From assembly GCA_034359265.1 (NCBI GenBank), contig CP136896.1, positions 10,013,501 to 10,077,500 of the forward strand: a DNA stretch of 64,000 bases. Direction: 5' to 3'. The position numbers and the translations under genes were made by a program. Below, piece after piece: positions 32,889-43,708 of this stretch. Within the stretch, counting starts at the first letter, position 1. Every line of letters starts with the position of its first letter. This DNA is from Canna indica. Taxonomy: Eukaryota; Streptophyta; Magnoliopsida; Zingiberales; Cannaceae. The notes under the pieces are model-generated. The model made no database searches. It was not told where the DNA came from and worked only from the letters and a program-made list of their open reading frames with translations.

Positions 32889-35178
32889 TGTCACACCCCA
32901 ATTCCACAATGGTGTGATCAGCCAGGGTACACAAGCACACCCTGAAGCCTAACTCAAATCACAAACCACAGAGACAAATCATTTTTTTTTATTTCAAACT
33001 CCAGCCACTAACAAAAGGTTAAAAACAAAATAATTTCATCCTTTGTTAAAGAAAATGTGAAAACATGAATGTTCAATCGAAACAAACTCTAAAGAATGTT
33101 TGAAACAATAAATGAAATAAAGGAACCATAAATGAAGTAAAGAACAATAAGTCTCGATACAAGACTCTCTTTAAACCTAACCACTACCCTAACTCTAACT
33201 TCGACTTGTCACGAGGTCAGCCCTGAACCTGCCGCTCCCAACTGCGCTACTTCGATACTCCAGTGTTACTATTGGTTTTAACCTGGTGCTACAAAAAAAA
33301 AACAACAAACAAAAAGGTAAGTTCATATTGGACTTAGTGAGCGGCTCGATCTTGAACCTACCACAGTCCACGGTTAATAGTTATATGAAAAGCATAATAA
33401 TCACATAATAGCTAATTTTACAATACAATGAATAATTACTTAAGTCCAAAATTAAATCCTGTATCTATGTAAATCCAAAGCAATCCACATATAACCCATA
33501 TAGAAAAAACCCCACATATACACACAGGTATACTTTCAAACAATACGAGTCGGTCACTAGGACATGCCAGGTGAGCTTCCCGCCCATGGTTCCTGAGCTA
33601 GACAGACCCTCTAGCTTTAGTAACCCAAAATGTTTGGGAAAACCCTCCAACCAGCGCCACTTCGGGTCGATCGTCAGTGTGGCTCGTTGACGAGCTTCCC
33701 GGTCCACATCCCCTCCGCTAATCCGCCCAACCAAACCCCCATTCTGTCCACAAACACAAGTACATTACATATGATGGATACACTCACAATGTATACACAC
33801 ACTAAATTCAGCCAGTTTGTTCAAATTAAATGTTACCAAATACAGGCTTAGTAATAGAACATAGCTATAGAAGTATTCTAGACACTGTAATTAAACATAT
33901 CTGCAAATACCCCAGTTCATACTAGCACAACACGTAAATGCATAACAATTCATGAAATTTATATTTAATAAGAAACTACTCTAATGGACTTTAAAGCTAC
34001 CACCTAAACCTCTTTCTCCTTGAACCAAAACCAAAGTTCGCCATATATTTGTTAGCATAAGGTATTAACTACCAACATTATGATTTAACTTCAAGGTTCC
34101 AAATCCTCTTGTGTTTGCAGTAGGTAGCCACAGGAGGTCAATGCCTCATGCGGCCACACCACCCCTCTATGTTTACCATTCTACAGCTAACCCTCATCCA
34201 ACTAACACAAGTATAAAAGCTATTTATCAAGGTAAATTACCATTCAATTAACAAAGAGATATATACATATATTTATATAACTAAGTAAAGTTTTCAAGCT
34301 TTCCTTCTTAGTAGCAGACAGCGTCAAGATTCATTTAATTACAACACCTAATTTTTTTTGCCTAATCTAGCATTCAATTCCATAGAGAACTTAACATGAG
34401 GATTGGAGTCCGACCACTTGAAGAAAGAAATCGTAGGCGACCATTACAAGAATTGAGGCTAGATTACATGAATTAAAAGCTAGATTACAAGGCCATTACT
34501 AGAATTTCCAGTAGACTTGAAGAATAGAAATCTCAAGAACCCCTCTTGACAGTAGGCGGCCATTACAGGAATTCAAATTTCCATTGCTTAGAAATTTTAT
34601 GCATTAATTCTCAGATTTAATACATGAATCAGTACAAGAAACTACAATTAAATCCAAATGGGAGAAGGAATTTAAATCCTCAAAGAAATTTTCCAAATTT
34701 CTTCATAATAAGGGGCGGCAAGGTGGGCGGAGGAACCATGTGTTTTGACAAGAACTTAACCACTCACCGGCAAGGAAATGCCAAGGGAAGACCGATGATC
34801 GCCGGTGTCAGCAACCGATCCGGTGGCGAATCCTCTTCCGTCGCCCTCTCAATATCGCTGCTTCCCCCTTTTTTTTTCGGCTTTGGATGTGTGCAGCTGT
34901 AGCAGCCGCACCATCCAATAAACCCCCTTCCCAACCGCGGCTTCTACCTAACTCGACCCACACTTGTCCAAATTAGGTTTCGATCGAGTCGTCGTACTCG
35001 ACTCAACTAATAATCCAAAACCTAAAATAAAATAAAATAAAATAAATACTAAACACGCGTAAAGGCCTCACCTTAATTCATATTATCCGGCACTTCCTCC
35101 GACCCGCTCCGATGCGCATCCACATCGTCCGGCTGAAAATAATTAAATTAAATTATATAAAAATTTACGGATATAACA
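32889..35178 (-). mobile_element. Complete solo LTR (family L) in LINE-1
   Basis: It starts TGTCACACCCC and ends GGATATAACA, flanked by perfect 5-bp duplications TTTGC (32884-32888 and 35179-35183). The uninterrupted host sequence is preserved in the second unit of the tandem duplication (ACATTTGCTTTATTAC at about 35442), which confirms both edges. At 2,290 bp it sets the length of this family. By likeness to 21705-24376 its sense is minus. It has the family stem-loops (33565-33700 and 33315-33345) and donor-like ACTCACCGG (34755). No protein, primer-binding site or polypurine tract. Confidence 0.85.
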
Positions 35179-35183
35179 TTTGC

Positions 35184-35480
35184 TTTATTACATAGAGACC
35201 TTAATTTCAACTCTAACTCACGATTAATACCATATATTCTTATAAACATCCGTAAAAAGAGAGAGAGAATATCATTATTAGAAGTATAATAAACCACCTG
35301 CCAATATGGAATTAATTATATTAATCCTACGTCTCATAGTCATAATACGATGAAAATATGCCGTATTAGAATCCCCATAAGTGATCCATCTAGTCTTGGC
35401 CTTACTCCACCACTTGATGGAAATTTGTCTTCTAATGACATTTGCTTTATTACATAGAGACCTTAATTTCAACTCTAACT
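35184..35480. repeat. Remainder of the first and whole second LINE-1 duplication unit
   Basis: 35184-35217 completes unit 1; 35218-35480 is unit 2. The junction lies near TACCATATATTCTTATAAACATCC. Confidence 0.75.
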
Positions 35481-36370
35481 CACGATCAAGACCATAATTG
35501 GCCTCTATTCCAACAAGACAAAGCATGACGAGTAAAGCACAAAGCAGTATTAAACTTCTCAAAATGTGCAAGATAGTAAGGAGATTCATTCTAAGCTTTA
35601 TTAACTACATCAAAGGAATCATGATAATCTGTCCAAAAACTTTAAAATCTAAACAGTTTATTTTTCAGAACACTAGTTTTTATATTAATAAGTGAAGGGA
35701 AATGATTTGAGACCTCTCTATTTAAATGAGTATCTTAAATATTATCAAAGAAATGTAAAAATGCAGCATTAGCAAGAGTACTATAGAACCTAATTTGAAT
35801 CTTGCCAATACCTGTCTATTATTGGACCAGGTAAAAGGAGCACCGGTGAAACCAAGATCAATCAAACCATTATTTAAAGATTTATTTAAAAAGATCAATC
35901 AAGCCTATATTAGCATGCACATAAATCACGAAAAGTGAAAACAAATTTATTTAAAGAGAAAGGGAGACCACCTTTTTTTCCTCAACAAAAAAAATGCAAT
36001 TGAAATCTCCACAAAGCAACCATAGGTACAAAGATAGATCCAAATTAGATAAACTCATCCAAAAATCAATATGGATATTACGATTTGTACTAGCATTGAT
36101 ATTTGAAATCAAGAAAGGCTGAGCACCTTCCATACTAACAATAGTAGATATACATTGAAATAGTAGATAAGACCAACCGAGGCTCCCTTAAAAGGTTGTA
36201 CCAGACCTTTCCAACGTCTGCCCAAGGATCTAATAAAATTATTAACCCGGGCCTCTTTAGGATGAGTTTCATGCAGCGCAAGCATAGAGAATTCTGTCTA
36301 ATACAAGAAAATATATAATTTCTCACTATTCGATCTTCTCCATGCACCTCTAATATTTCAACTTAACAAA
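35280..36370 (-). pseudogene. LINE-1 endonuclease region
   Basis: The reverse complement shows HGEDRIVRNYIF at the start (a WNVRG-like opening just before it), ALHETHPKEARVNNF (the active-site E of the APE-type endonuclease, in the ALxETH form), WLLCGDFNCIFF (GDFN box) and, after a gap, KWWSKAKTRWITYGDSNTAYFHRI (the linker to RT). Stops and shifts interrupt it. ORF1 should lie at 36370-36640 and beyond, but only a short lysine/proline-rich remnant is seen. Confidence 0.8.
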
Positions 36371-36640
36371 TTTATTTGGAAACAAAAGTAGAAGAATTAA
36401 CTAGCATTATCCAAATTCATATTAGCAGACACATTATGGACTGAAAAAAAAGCTCTGAAGAAGATCTAGGTTTTTTTGGGTTTTTCAAATCGAAAATAGA
36501 TTTTGCATTGTTTGGTGGTTTAGGAGATTTTAAAGCTTTACTTACCTACCTATTAACAGCCTTTTGCTGATAATTTTGCTTCTGAGCCTTAAATACCAAA
36601 CTTAAATTAAGTCACGAGCATACCGCTCAATAGATCTACG

Positions 36641-37015
36641 CGGGAATTCAGCGTAATTGGATTGTTGAGATGTGGGGTCCAGTCTTAGCATTTTTTTTTA
36701 ACTTGCCACCACATTACTCTACATAAATATGTAATCTTCCCAATTTAATGTCCAACGTTTGACGCAAATATTCCCAATTTAATATTGGACTTTTGATGCA
36801 TAACCTCTGCATTCATATCGATTGCAGTTTCTATTATTGCATGCAAGGTACAAAACCAATTGAGTTAATTAATAATTTCGATCAATTAATTCGCCATTAA
36901 TGTATCCTGAAGTAATCTATATATATATATATATATATATATAGCATATATTGACCCAAATATATCAATACTACATCGATCAGGAAACGCAATAAAAGAA
37001 TAATTAGAACACATA
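36641..37015 (+). promoter_or_regulatory. Upstream region of the small secreted peptide gene
   Basis: AT-rich sequence with no other gene. A TATATATA tract at 36917-36943 lies about 75 bp before the ATG and could serve as a TATA element, though it may be only a microsatellite. Confidence 0.35.
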
Positions 37016-37604
37016 ATGGGGTTTGTTTATATTGACTCAAAGCCCATCTTTCTCCTTCTCTTGCTGTCATTGTGCATGTTGCTGTCTCCATTAACGGTGG
37101 TCTCTCGAGATATTGCTCCCGCGCCAACCAACAATCCAATAGACTTCACAGATTCAATATGTTAGTATTTTTAATATATCACCTCGGTTAATTTCTTATT
37201 TGCATCAGTAAAACAAAATTTGTAATTATCATTATGTAATTTCTTACTTGCAATAATAAATCATATGCTCCTACTTTATGTAATTTTTACACAAATCATA
37301 TTAAATTCAAACTTATATCTAAAGAGGCCCTATAATTATGGTCCATTCATAAAGCATTAGCTAAGACATTCCATCAGGAGAAACAAAATCAAAGCATCTT
37401 GGCGCACTACTCTTTTATTTTAATAAATGCCCCCTAATTCTTATCTTTTTGTACATTTTAATCAACCCTTACTGTATATATTCTTATGTTTAATGAATTT
37501 AATTTAATTGACTTCGTGCAGATGATGTTCATACGAGCCGACAGCATGGACTATGTCACTTCAGTAAATTTTTTCCCATTGAGGAACATTGTCTGCATAA
37601 TTAA
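37016..37604 (+). CDS. Predicted small secreted cysteine-containing peptide, two exons (copy 2)
   Basis: I do not recognise the family. Exon 1 (37016-37160) begins ATG and encodes a short polar start, a leucine-rich hydrophobic core (IFLLLLLSLCMLL) ending near TVVS, then SRDIAPAPTNNP; this is a signal peptide followed by a small mature part. A GT donor (37161) and a CAG acceptor (37521, ACTTCGTGCAG) bound a 361-bp intron. Exon 2 (37522-37604) ends with a GLCHF and EEHCLHN tail. Total 75 residues, two cysteines in the mature part. Support: exon 2 with acceptor and phase is conserved at 941-1020, and exon 1 landmarks (MG, CML, SRDIAP) at 57944. Without splicing, exon 1 alone would give 49 residues. 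It faces the protease copy tail to tail. Confidence 0.55.
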
Positions 37605-37719
37605 TATAAAATATTAATGGAGTTAATATATATACATATAATGTAAGCCTTTGGGAAAATAATAAAGAAAACAATTTGCTCTTTTTTTTGCAAAAGTATG
37701 TCAAACTCATTGAACTTAA

Positions 37720-37915
37720 GGCTGTGTTTGGTTGCGAACAACTATTTTATATTTTAATTTTAAAGAAAACGAAAATAATTTTCTAATTTTTTATTTTTTT
37801 AAAATATTTTTATTTCCTGAAAATTAACACGATGGTTAATGAAAAGAGTATTTGTTTTCGCAAAATCGAAAACAGTATATGTTTCCGCAAAATCGAAAAA
37901 ATTGTGACTTAGTTT
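37720..37915. mobile_element. Short insertion with MITE-like left end
   Basis: Compared with copy 1 (1120-1137), about 200 bp are added here, starting GGCTGTGTTTGGTTGCGAAC, a Tourist-like start. The matching right end is not clear. Confidence 0.4.
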
Positions 37916-38022
37916 CTTTCTAGTATCTTCAAATTTTTACTAGGAAGAAACTTTATTTTACAAACTTAAACTTTAATGTTGGTTAAGACTTAATTAGCCA
38001 TGCATCAACGGTACTAATAAAG

Positions 38023-38641
38023 GACCCATTTGGTACCCCGTATAAACATCATGTATAGTATTAGGATAATACTATATATATAGTATTTGATAAGGATATT
38101 AACTAATATATGCACTAAAAATAGTACCCCTGTATTAGTAATACAGTCTCAAAGTTCTTCATTAGTCTGCACTAGAACTTTCAATATTTTAGATACTCAT
38201 TTTACCTCCGACCAAATATTAAAAAATATTAAAAAATAATTTTAATTTATGAAATATTTTTAGTAATAAAATATGTTATATAATTTTTGTATTATATTAT
38301 ATTATATTATTATAATATTATATTATATTATTATAATATTATATTATATTATTATAATATTATATTATATTATTATAATATTATATTATATTATTATAAT
38401 ATATTGCATATAATATAATATTATATTATATTATACTATTATAATATATTACTATAATATAATATTATAGTATATATTATTATATATTATATTATATTAT
38501 ACAAGTTAGTCACTACACACTAGTCCACACATACTAGTACTATACACGCTAGTACATGTGTGCACCAAACACTGTATAATAATAGTATAATATAGTCTAG
38601 TACTACATAGGTTAGTCAATACAGGCTAGTACTATACAAGT
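38023..38641. mobile_element. AT-rich MITE-like insertion near the protease 3' end
   Basis: Copy 1 reads ACTAATAAAG directly followed by TTCC.AAG; here about 620 bp intervene, starting GGACCCATTTGGTACCCC and including CACCAAACACTG near the right. The loosely inverted ...TTTGGT/ACCAAA... suggests a MITE, but the edges and duplication are not clean. It contains the 21-bp tandem repeat. Confidence 0.45.
38290..38402. repeat. 21-bp AT minisatellite
   Basis: About five nearly perfect copies of ATTATATTATATTATTATAAT, followed by more degenerate TATTATA sequence up to about 38505. Each unit is close to self-complementary. Confidence 0.85.
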
Positions 38642-38689
38642 TCTAAGAATAATTAAGCAAGTCATTAATCAAGCATACACCTAATACTC

Positions 38690-38822
38690 GATGTCGTGCA
38701 ACAACATGTTTCCAAGAATGGAAAACTCATGAGTTCCCGCATCACTCGTATGGAAGAAATAAATTCCACAACCAGCTACATCGATAAAATAATTCTTTGC
38801 TGGCAAGGGCAACATGGCCCCA
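38690..38822 (-). pseudogene. Aspartic protease pseudogene copy 2, 3' part
   Basis: The reverse complement matches the end of the intact protease (residues about 380-425) with stops and without the true C-terminus. It ends exactly at the CACTA-2 left border. The other side (45866 on) continues the same codons: GGCCCCA joined to TTTGAAAATTGCAG parallels GGCCCCG TTTGAAAAGTGCAG of the intact gene (58938 on). Confidence 0.9.
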
Positions 38823-39130
38823 CACTACTAGAAATTGAGTCTTCAGCAACGGCTATCAGCAACGGCCGCTCAAGCCGTTGCTATTTGCAACGGCATTAAT
38901 TGTTACGGCCGCCCGAGCCGTTGCATATATGTTCTATCTGCAACGGCGTTCTAACGGACACGCGAGCCGTTGCGAATTATTTTAATTATCCGCAACGGCT
39001 TTCTAACGGACAAGTGAGCCGTTGTTGATGATAACTTATTAGCAACGGCTTTCTAACGGACAAGTGAGCCGTTGCTGATGATAACTTATTAGCAACGGCT
39101 TTCTAACGGGCGAGTGAGCCGTTGCTGATA
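38823..39130. repeat. CACTA-2 left terminal repeat and subterminal array
   Basis: GCAACGGC/GCCGTTGC motifs in direct and inverted pairs, including a unit of about 60 bp (ATAACTTATTAGCAACGGCTTTCTAACGGRC) repeated at 39027-39130. Confidence 0.85.
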
Positions 39131-39132
39131 AG

Positions 39133-39142
39133 TTTATATAGG
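39133..39142 (+). promoter_or_regulatory. Candidate TATA box of CACTA-2
   Basis: TTTATATAGG at the inner edge of the subterminal array, as in CACTA-1. Confidence 0.55.
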
Positions 39143-39378
39143 GCACGCAGTCGCGCCCGACCCTTCTTCCTCCCGCTGCTGCCGCCGCCGCCTCTTGCTC
39201 CCGCCTGTCGCCGCCGCTGCCGACGATGCCTCTTCCTCCTCCCATTGCTGCCGATATTTTTAGGTATACCTCGCCGGCCGGCCGTCTCTTCCCGTTGCGG
39301 CCGACGGGAAATCCGACCGAAACCCTAAAAATAGGGTTTCGGCCGGTGGCGGTCGGCCCATGGCCACCGCCGGACCTT

Positions 39379-39447
39379 GTACAATGGCCGAACAGTGTGT
39401 CCGGCCACTGTACGCCGGCGCCGGAGTCCACCTGACTCCGGCGCCGG
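39379..39447. repeat. GC-rich double hairpin in the CACTA-2 leader
   Basis: Equivalent to 4346-4412. The first stem has a few mismatches; the second (CCGGCGCCGGAGTC with its complement, loop CACCT) is perfect and two bases longer than in CACTA-1. Confidence 0.75.
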
Positions 39448-39550
39448 AATTTATAGATTAATATATATATTTTTATTGTTTTTTAATTGTTAATTAATTA
39501 TTTAGATTAATTGTTTAATTTGTTAGATTAATTATTAGGGTTTAGATTAA

Positions 39551-39696
39551 TTTCGGAATTGTCCACTTCGGATGCGCGCCGGAATCGTTCACTTCGGACG
39601 CGCGCCGAAATCGTCCACTTCGGACGCGCGCCGGAATCGTCCACTTCGGACGTGCGCCGAAATCGTGCACTTCGGATGCGCGCCGGAATCGTCCAA
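39551..39696. repeat. 26-bp tandem repeat in the CACTA-2 leader
   Basis: Five units of TTCGGAYGCGCGCCGRAATCG type plus one shortened unit. Confidence 0.8.
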
Positions 39697-39911
39697 TATG
39701 GACTCGAACTGTCTCAAAATATTTAAAAAATAATCATGCATCCGACGAGTTCATATGATTCACGTATGCATCGACGAGTCGGATATGATTTAGCAAAATC
39801 TTAGATCTGTTCGGGGATTGTATGTTCGTGTAAAAGAAGTAGATGATCTTTTATACGACGTACAATTCTTGAATTGTCCCTGATTGGACAATTTGGGAAT
39901 GTAGTTATTTG

Positions 39912-40078
39912 TACTGCACTTACGTTTTTATTTTAACTGTTAACTAATTATTCTAAATTTCGGCAACATCTCTCTTGTTCTCCGATACGCGCCCAGATGA
40001 TATGCGTATTCGGAGAACTGTAGGGAGATGCTGCCGAAATTTAGAATGAAGTTAACGGTTAAAATAAGTACTTAGTGC
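39912..40078. repeat. Long imperfect hairpin upstream of TNPD (CACTA-2)
   Basis: Same fold as 4861-5034. The inner 55 bp of each arm pair well; the outer part of the right arm has lost about 4 bp and gained changes (AGAATGAAGTTAACGG). Confidence 0.75.
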
Positions 40079-40164
40079 AATATAAATAACATAAATCCCG
40101 AATGGAATAGGACAATCTGACCTAAAGACATTAACCAAAGAAATTGTCATTGATTGACAAAATC

Positions 40165-43100
40165 ATGTCGGTTGATCGAAGTTGGATGTACCAACGTCTT
40201 GATCGTGGAGCTTTAACGAATGAGTTTCGATTAGGCGTAACGTACTTCCTAAATTTTGCCTATTCGAATCGGAATTTCGTTAGCATGGGTGATCAAATCC
40301 GATGTCCGTGCCGCATTTGTTCAAATGGACGATTTTTGGATCGGGAGACTGTCACTCTGCATCTATATACCAAAGGATTTGCACCAAGATATTTTCTATG
40401 GACTTGTCACGGGGAGTCATGCGAAGTTGGGACGTCGAGCAATCCTGTCGTTCAGACATATGGTGAATCTTCCTCTGTTGGTGCTTCTTCATCCAGTCAA
40501 TGTAATCCCTATAGAACTATGATACTTGATAGTCTTGGGGGTCAATTTCACCTGAATGATAATGTTGATCGACCAGTTCTTCAGACATCAGTCCCACCAG
40601 ATACTACAGCGGTTGATATCATAGAAGTACAAACTGCGGTAGAGATTGAATTACCGAATAAAGAAGCTGCAGAATTTTACGAGATATTGAAAGCTGCCGA
40701 TGAACCTTTATATGAGAATTGTCCTAAATACACTAGGTTTTCAGCAATGACACAGCTCTTAAACATCAAGGCCGATTGTAATATCAGCGGAGTTGCGTAT
40801 GATCGGATTGCTGGATTGATTAATGGAATGCTGCCTACTGATAACAAGTTTGAACCAACTTTTTATAAGACTAAAAAGCTAATGAGAAAATTGGGGCTTG
40901 GGTACGAAAAAATACACGCGTGCCAAAATAACTGTATTTTATATTATAAAGAAAATGTGCAGTTGGATAAATGCCCTGTATGTCAACATCCTCGTTACAA
41001 GGAGAAGAAATTGGTCCGACAGAAAAATATCCCGTTTAAGGTGCTTCGGTATTTTCCACTAACACCGAGACTTCAAAGATTATTCATGTCGGAAAAGACA
41101 GCCCCCTACATCAGTTGGCATGCAAGAAGTCGTGATGATACAGTAATGACTCATCCATCTGACAGTGAAGCATGGAAACATTTGGATACATGTTATCCTT
41201 CATTTGCTAGGGATACTAGAAATATCATATTGGGATTGTGCACAGATAGTTTTAATCCGTTTGGACATTCTGCAACTCCTTATTCAGTTTGGCCAGTGCT
41301 GCTGACAGTTTATAATTTGCCACCGTCAATGTGCATGAAAGATGAATTTATTTATCTTTTGATGATTATTCCGGGTCCTAAGGGTCCGCGAAAAGAAATT
41401 GACATATTTCTCAGACCCTTGATAGATGAATTGAAAATATTATGGACTGAGGGAGCTGTCACTTATGATTGTCATCGGAAGCAAAACTTCAATTTAAAGG
41501 CCGCGGTCTTGTGGACAATCAATGATTTCCCGGCGTACGGCATGTTGTCAGGTTGGGTCACTCACGGCCGACTCTCTTGTCCGTATTGTATGGAACACTC
41601 TAAATCAATCAGTCTTCCGAACGGACGAAAAATCTCATTCTTTGATTGTCATCGTCGATTCCTACCGGTTAATCATCAGTATCGAAGGAATCGTAATAAA
41701 TTTACTAAGGGCAGAGTGGAAAGAGATGGGCCACCACCGATGTTGTCTGGTGAACAAATGTTAGCACATGTTTCAGCACTTCCAGATATAGTATTTGGTC
41801 GCAATGAAAGAGTGTCAGGTTTTGGCCAAACACATAACTGGGTGAAAAAAAAGTATCTTTTGGGAATTGCCCTATTGGAGTTCATTATTGATTCGACATA
41901 ATTTAGATGTCATGCACATTGAAAAAAATGTGTTTGATAATATTTTCAACACTTTGATGGATATTTCCGGAAAAACTAAAGATAATGTCAAAGCCCGACA
42001 TGATATGAAAATAATTTGTAAAAGACCAGAGTTGGAGTTACAACAGGTCAACGGACGATATCTGAAACCGAAGGCCCCATATGTGTTAAATAAACAACAG
42101 ATCAAAGATGTTTGTCAATGGGTAAAAGAACTCAGATTACCCGATGGATATGCTTTAAACTTATCTCGATGTGTGAACGTCGATGATTGCAAAATATCAG
42201 GGATGAAGAGCCATGATTGTCATGTATTCATGCAGAGATTACTTCCGATCGCATTTCGAGATCTTCTACCTGATAATATTTGGAGTCCGTTGACTGAATT
42301 AAGTATGTTTTTTAGAAACATCTGTGTAAATGTCATTCGAGTCGAAGATATGTCAACACTTGAAAATAATATTGTTGAAATCATATGCAAGCTGGAGCAG
42401 TTTTTCCCTCTTGCATTTTTTGACTCGATGGAGCATCTACCGATACACTTGGCATACGAGGCACGAGTTGGTGGCCCCGTTTAATATCGGTGGATGTACT
42501 TATTTGAAAGATACATGAATCGTCTGAAGAAAAAAATAAAGAACACCGCAGCTGTTGAAGGATCAATATCTGAATCGTATATCATCCAAGAAATTTCAAC
42601 ATTCTGCTCATTTTACTTTGAATCGACAGTACAGACAAGATTTGATCGTCTTCCACGTAACGACGACGGGGGTGTTCGACATTCAGATGGACGTTTAAAT
42701 ATATTTTGTCACTCTAGTCGTGCTTTTGGTTCTCGTCCATCTCGACACTTAAGCGAGGAAGAGTATCATTTGGCACACTTGTATGTATTACTCAATTGTC
42801 CAGAGATTGAACAATTCATTGAAATATTTGACATTGAGATGGTGCAAAAATACTCTATTCACAACGATCAAGAATTGGAGAGATTACGGAATCATGATTT
42901 CCCTACTTGGATTCAGACTTACAGCAAAGATCACAGAGCTGAAATAGATGAAAGAATATTTGAGTTTGTTAGTGGACCATCGCGACTTGTGTCGTGCTAT
43001 AGCGAATATTTTGTTAAAGGGTATAAATTTTACACGGTTGAATATTCATTTACAAAGAAGACGATGAATGCTGGGGTCTGCGTGAAAGGGACAACCTATG

Positions 43101-43633
43101 TTGAATATGATATGGATTTTTATGGACTGGTGGAAGAAGTGATAGAGTTGCACTACTTCGGCTTAAAATCAGTGATCTTATTTAGATGTCATTGGTTCGA
43201 TACAACAGAAAGGGGCATGAAAGTTCATCCAAAATACAAACTTGTTGAGGTTAATTACAAATCGAAATTGGCAGCAAATGAGCCTTTTATATTGGCATCA
43301 TAAGCCGAACAAGTATATTACGCGAAGTATCCGACTCGAAATAAAGATAGAACAGATTGGCGTGTAGTCTGTAAGACAAAAGGTAGAGGAAAAATTGATC
43401 CGATAGTAGGAGAAAATGAGCTGATACCTGATATGACACATGGTTTCTATCAAGAAGATGATCCTCCTGCTGTAGATCGTATTATTTCAATACTCGAGGA
43501 TGCAGACACAATGTCAATTCAATTAGAAGTTGAATATGCTGATGATGACGATCATGAAATTGAGGAAGCTGGAGATGAAGAAGATGAAGAAGAGGAAGAA
43601 TTTGAAGACTATTATTCAGATGATGAGGAATAA
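40165..43633 (+). pseudogene. TNPD / TNP2-like CACTA transposase (CACTA-2)
   Basis: The ATG at 40165 is taken as the start. Domains in order: transposase-associated domain (SWMY, IRCPCRICSNG, GFAPRYFLWTCHGE), Transposase_21/TNP2 domain (CPKYTRFSAM, KKLMRKLGLGYEKIHACQNNC, CPVCQHPRY, LRYFPLTPRLQRLF, WHARSRDD, PYSVWPVLLTVYNLPP, GRLSCPYCME, then HNLDVMHIEKNVFDNIFNTLMD), DUF4218-like, DUF4216-like and an acidic tail. Breaks: an 8-A run at 41845-41852 gives a frameshift where seven A would keep the frame (VKKSIFWELPYW), and stops at 42482-42484 and 43301-43303 are TAA where CACTA-1 has CAA. In the family TNPD is the catalytic transposase; this copy is dead. Confidence 0.93.
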
Positions 43634-43708
43634 TTATAAAGTATATATTTTATTAAATATATTTCTACTATTTATACAATAATCTGATTATTTGTCTGTT
43701 CGACAGAT

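Larger units (their letters stand above)
26796..36640 (-). mobile_element. L1-type LINE with nested insertions (LINE-1)
   Basis: On the minus strand the order endonuclease (about 36365-35280), reverse transcriptase (32760-32030, 29310-28409), C-terminal region and RNase H (28190-26870) is that of ORF2 of plant L1 elements. The 3' end at about 26796 shows a T-rich then A-rich tail like that of LINE-2 (TTTTTTTGGTAAAAAAAA). It is interrupted by an LTR-like element at 29311-32028, a solo LTR at 32889-35178 and a small hAT-like element at 28201-28408. ORF1 is nearly all missing. Stops throughout mark it as dead. Confidence 0.85.

Noticed and set aside
40144..40164. TTG-initiated extension of TNPD
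   Set aside because: Plant translation normally needs ATG; the ATG at 40165 directly precedes the conserved DRSWMY motif.
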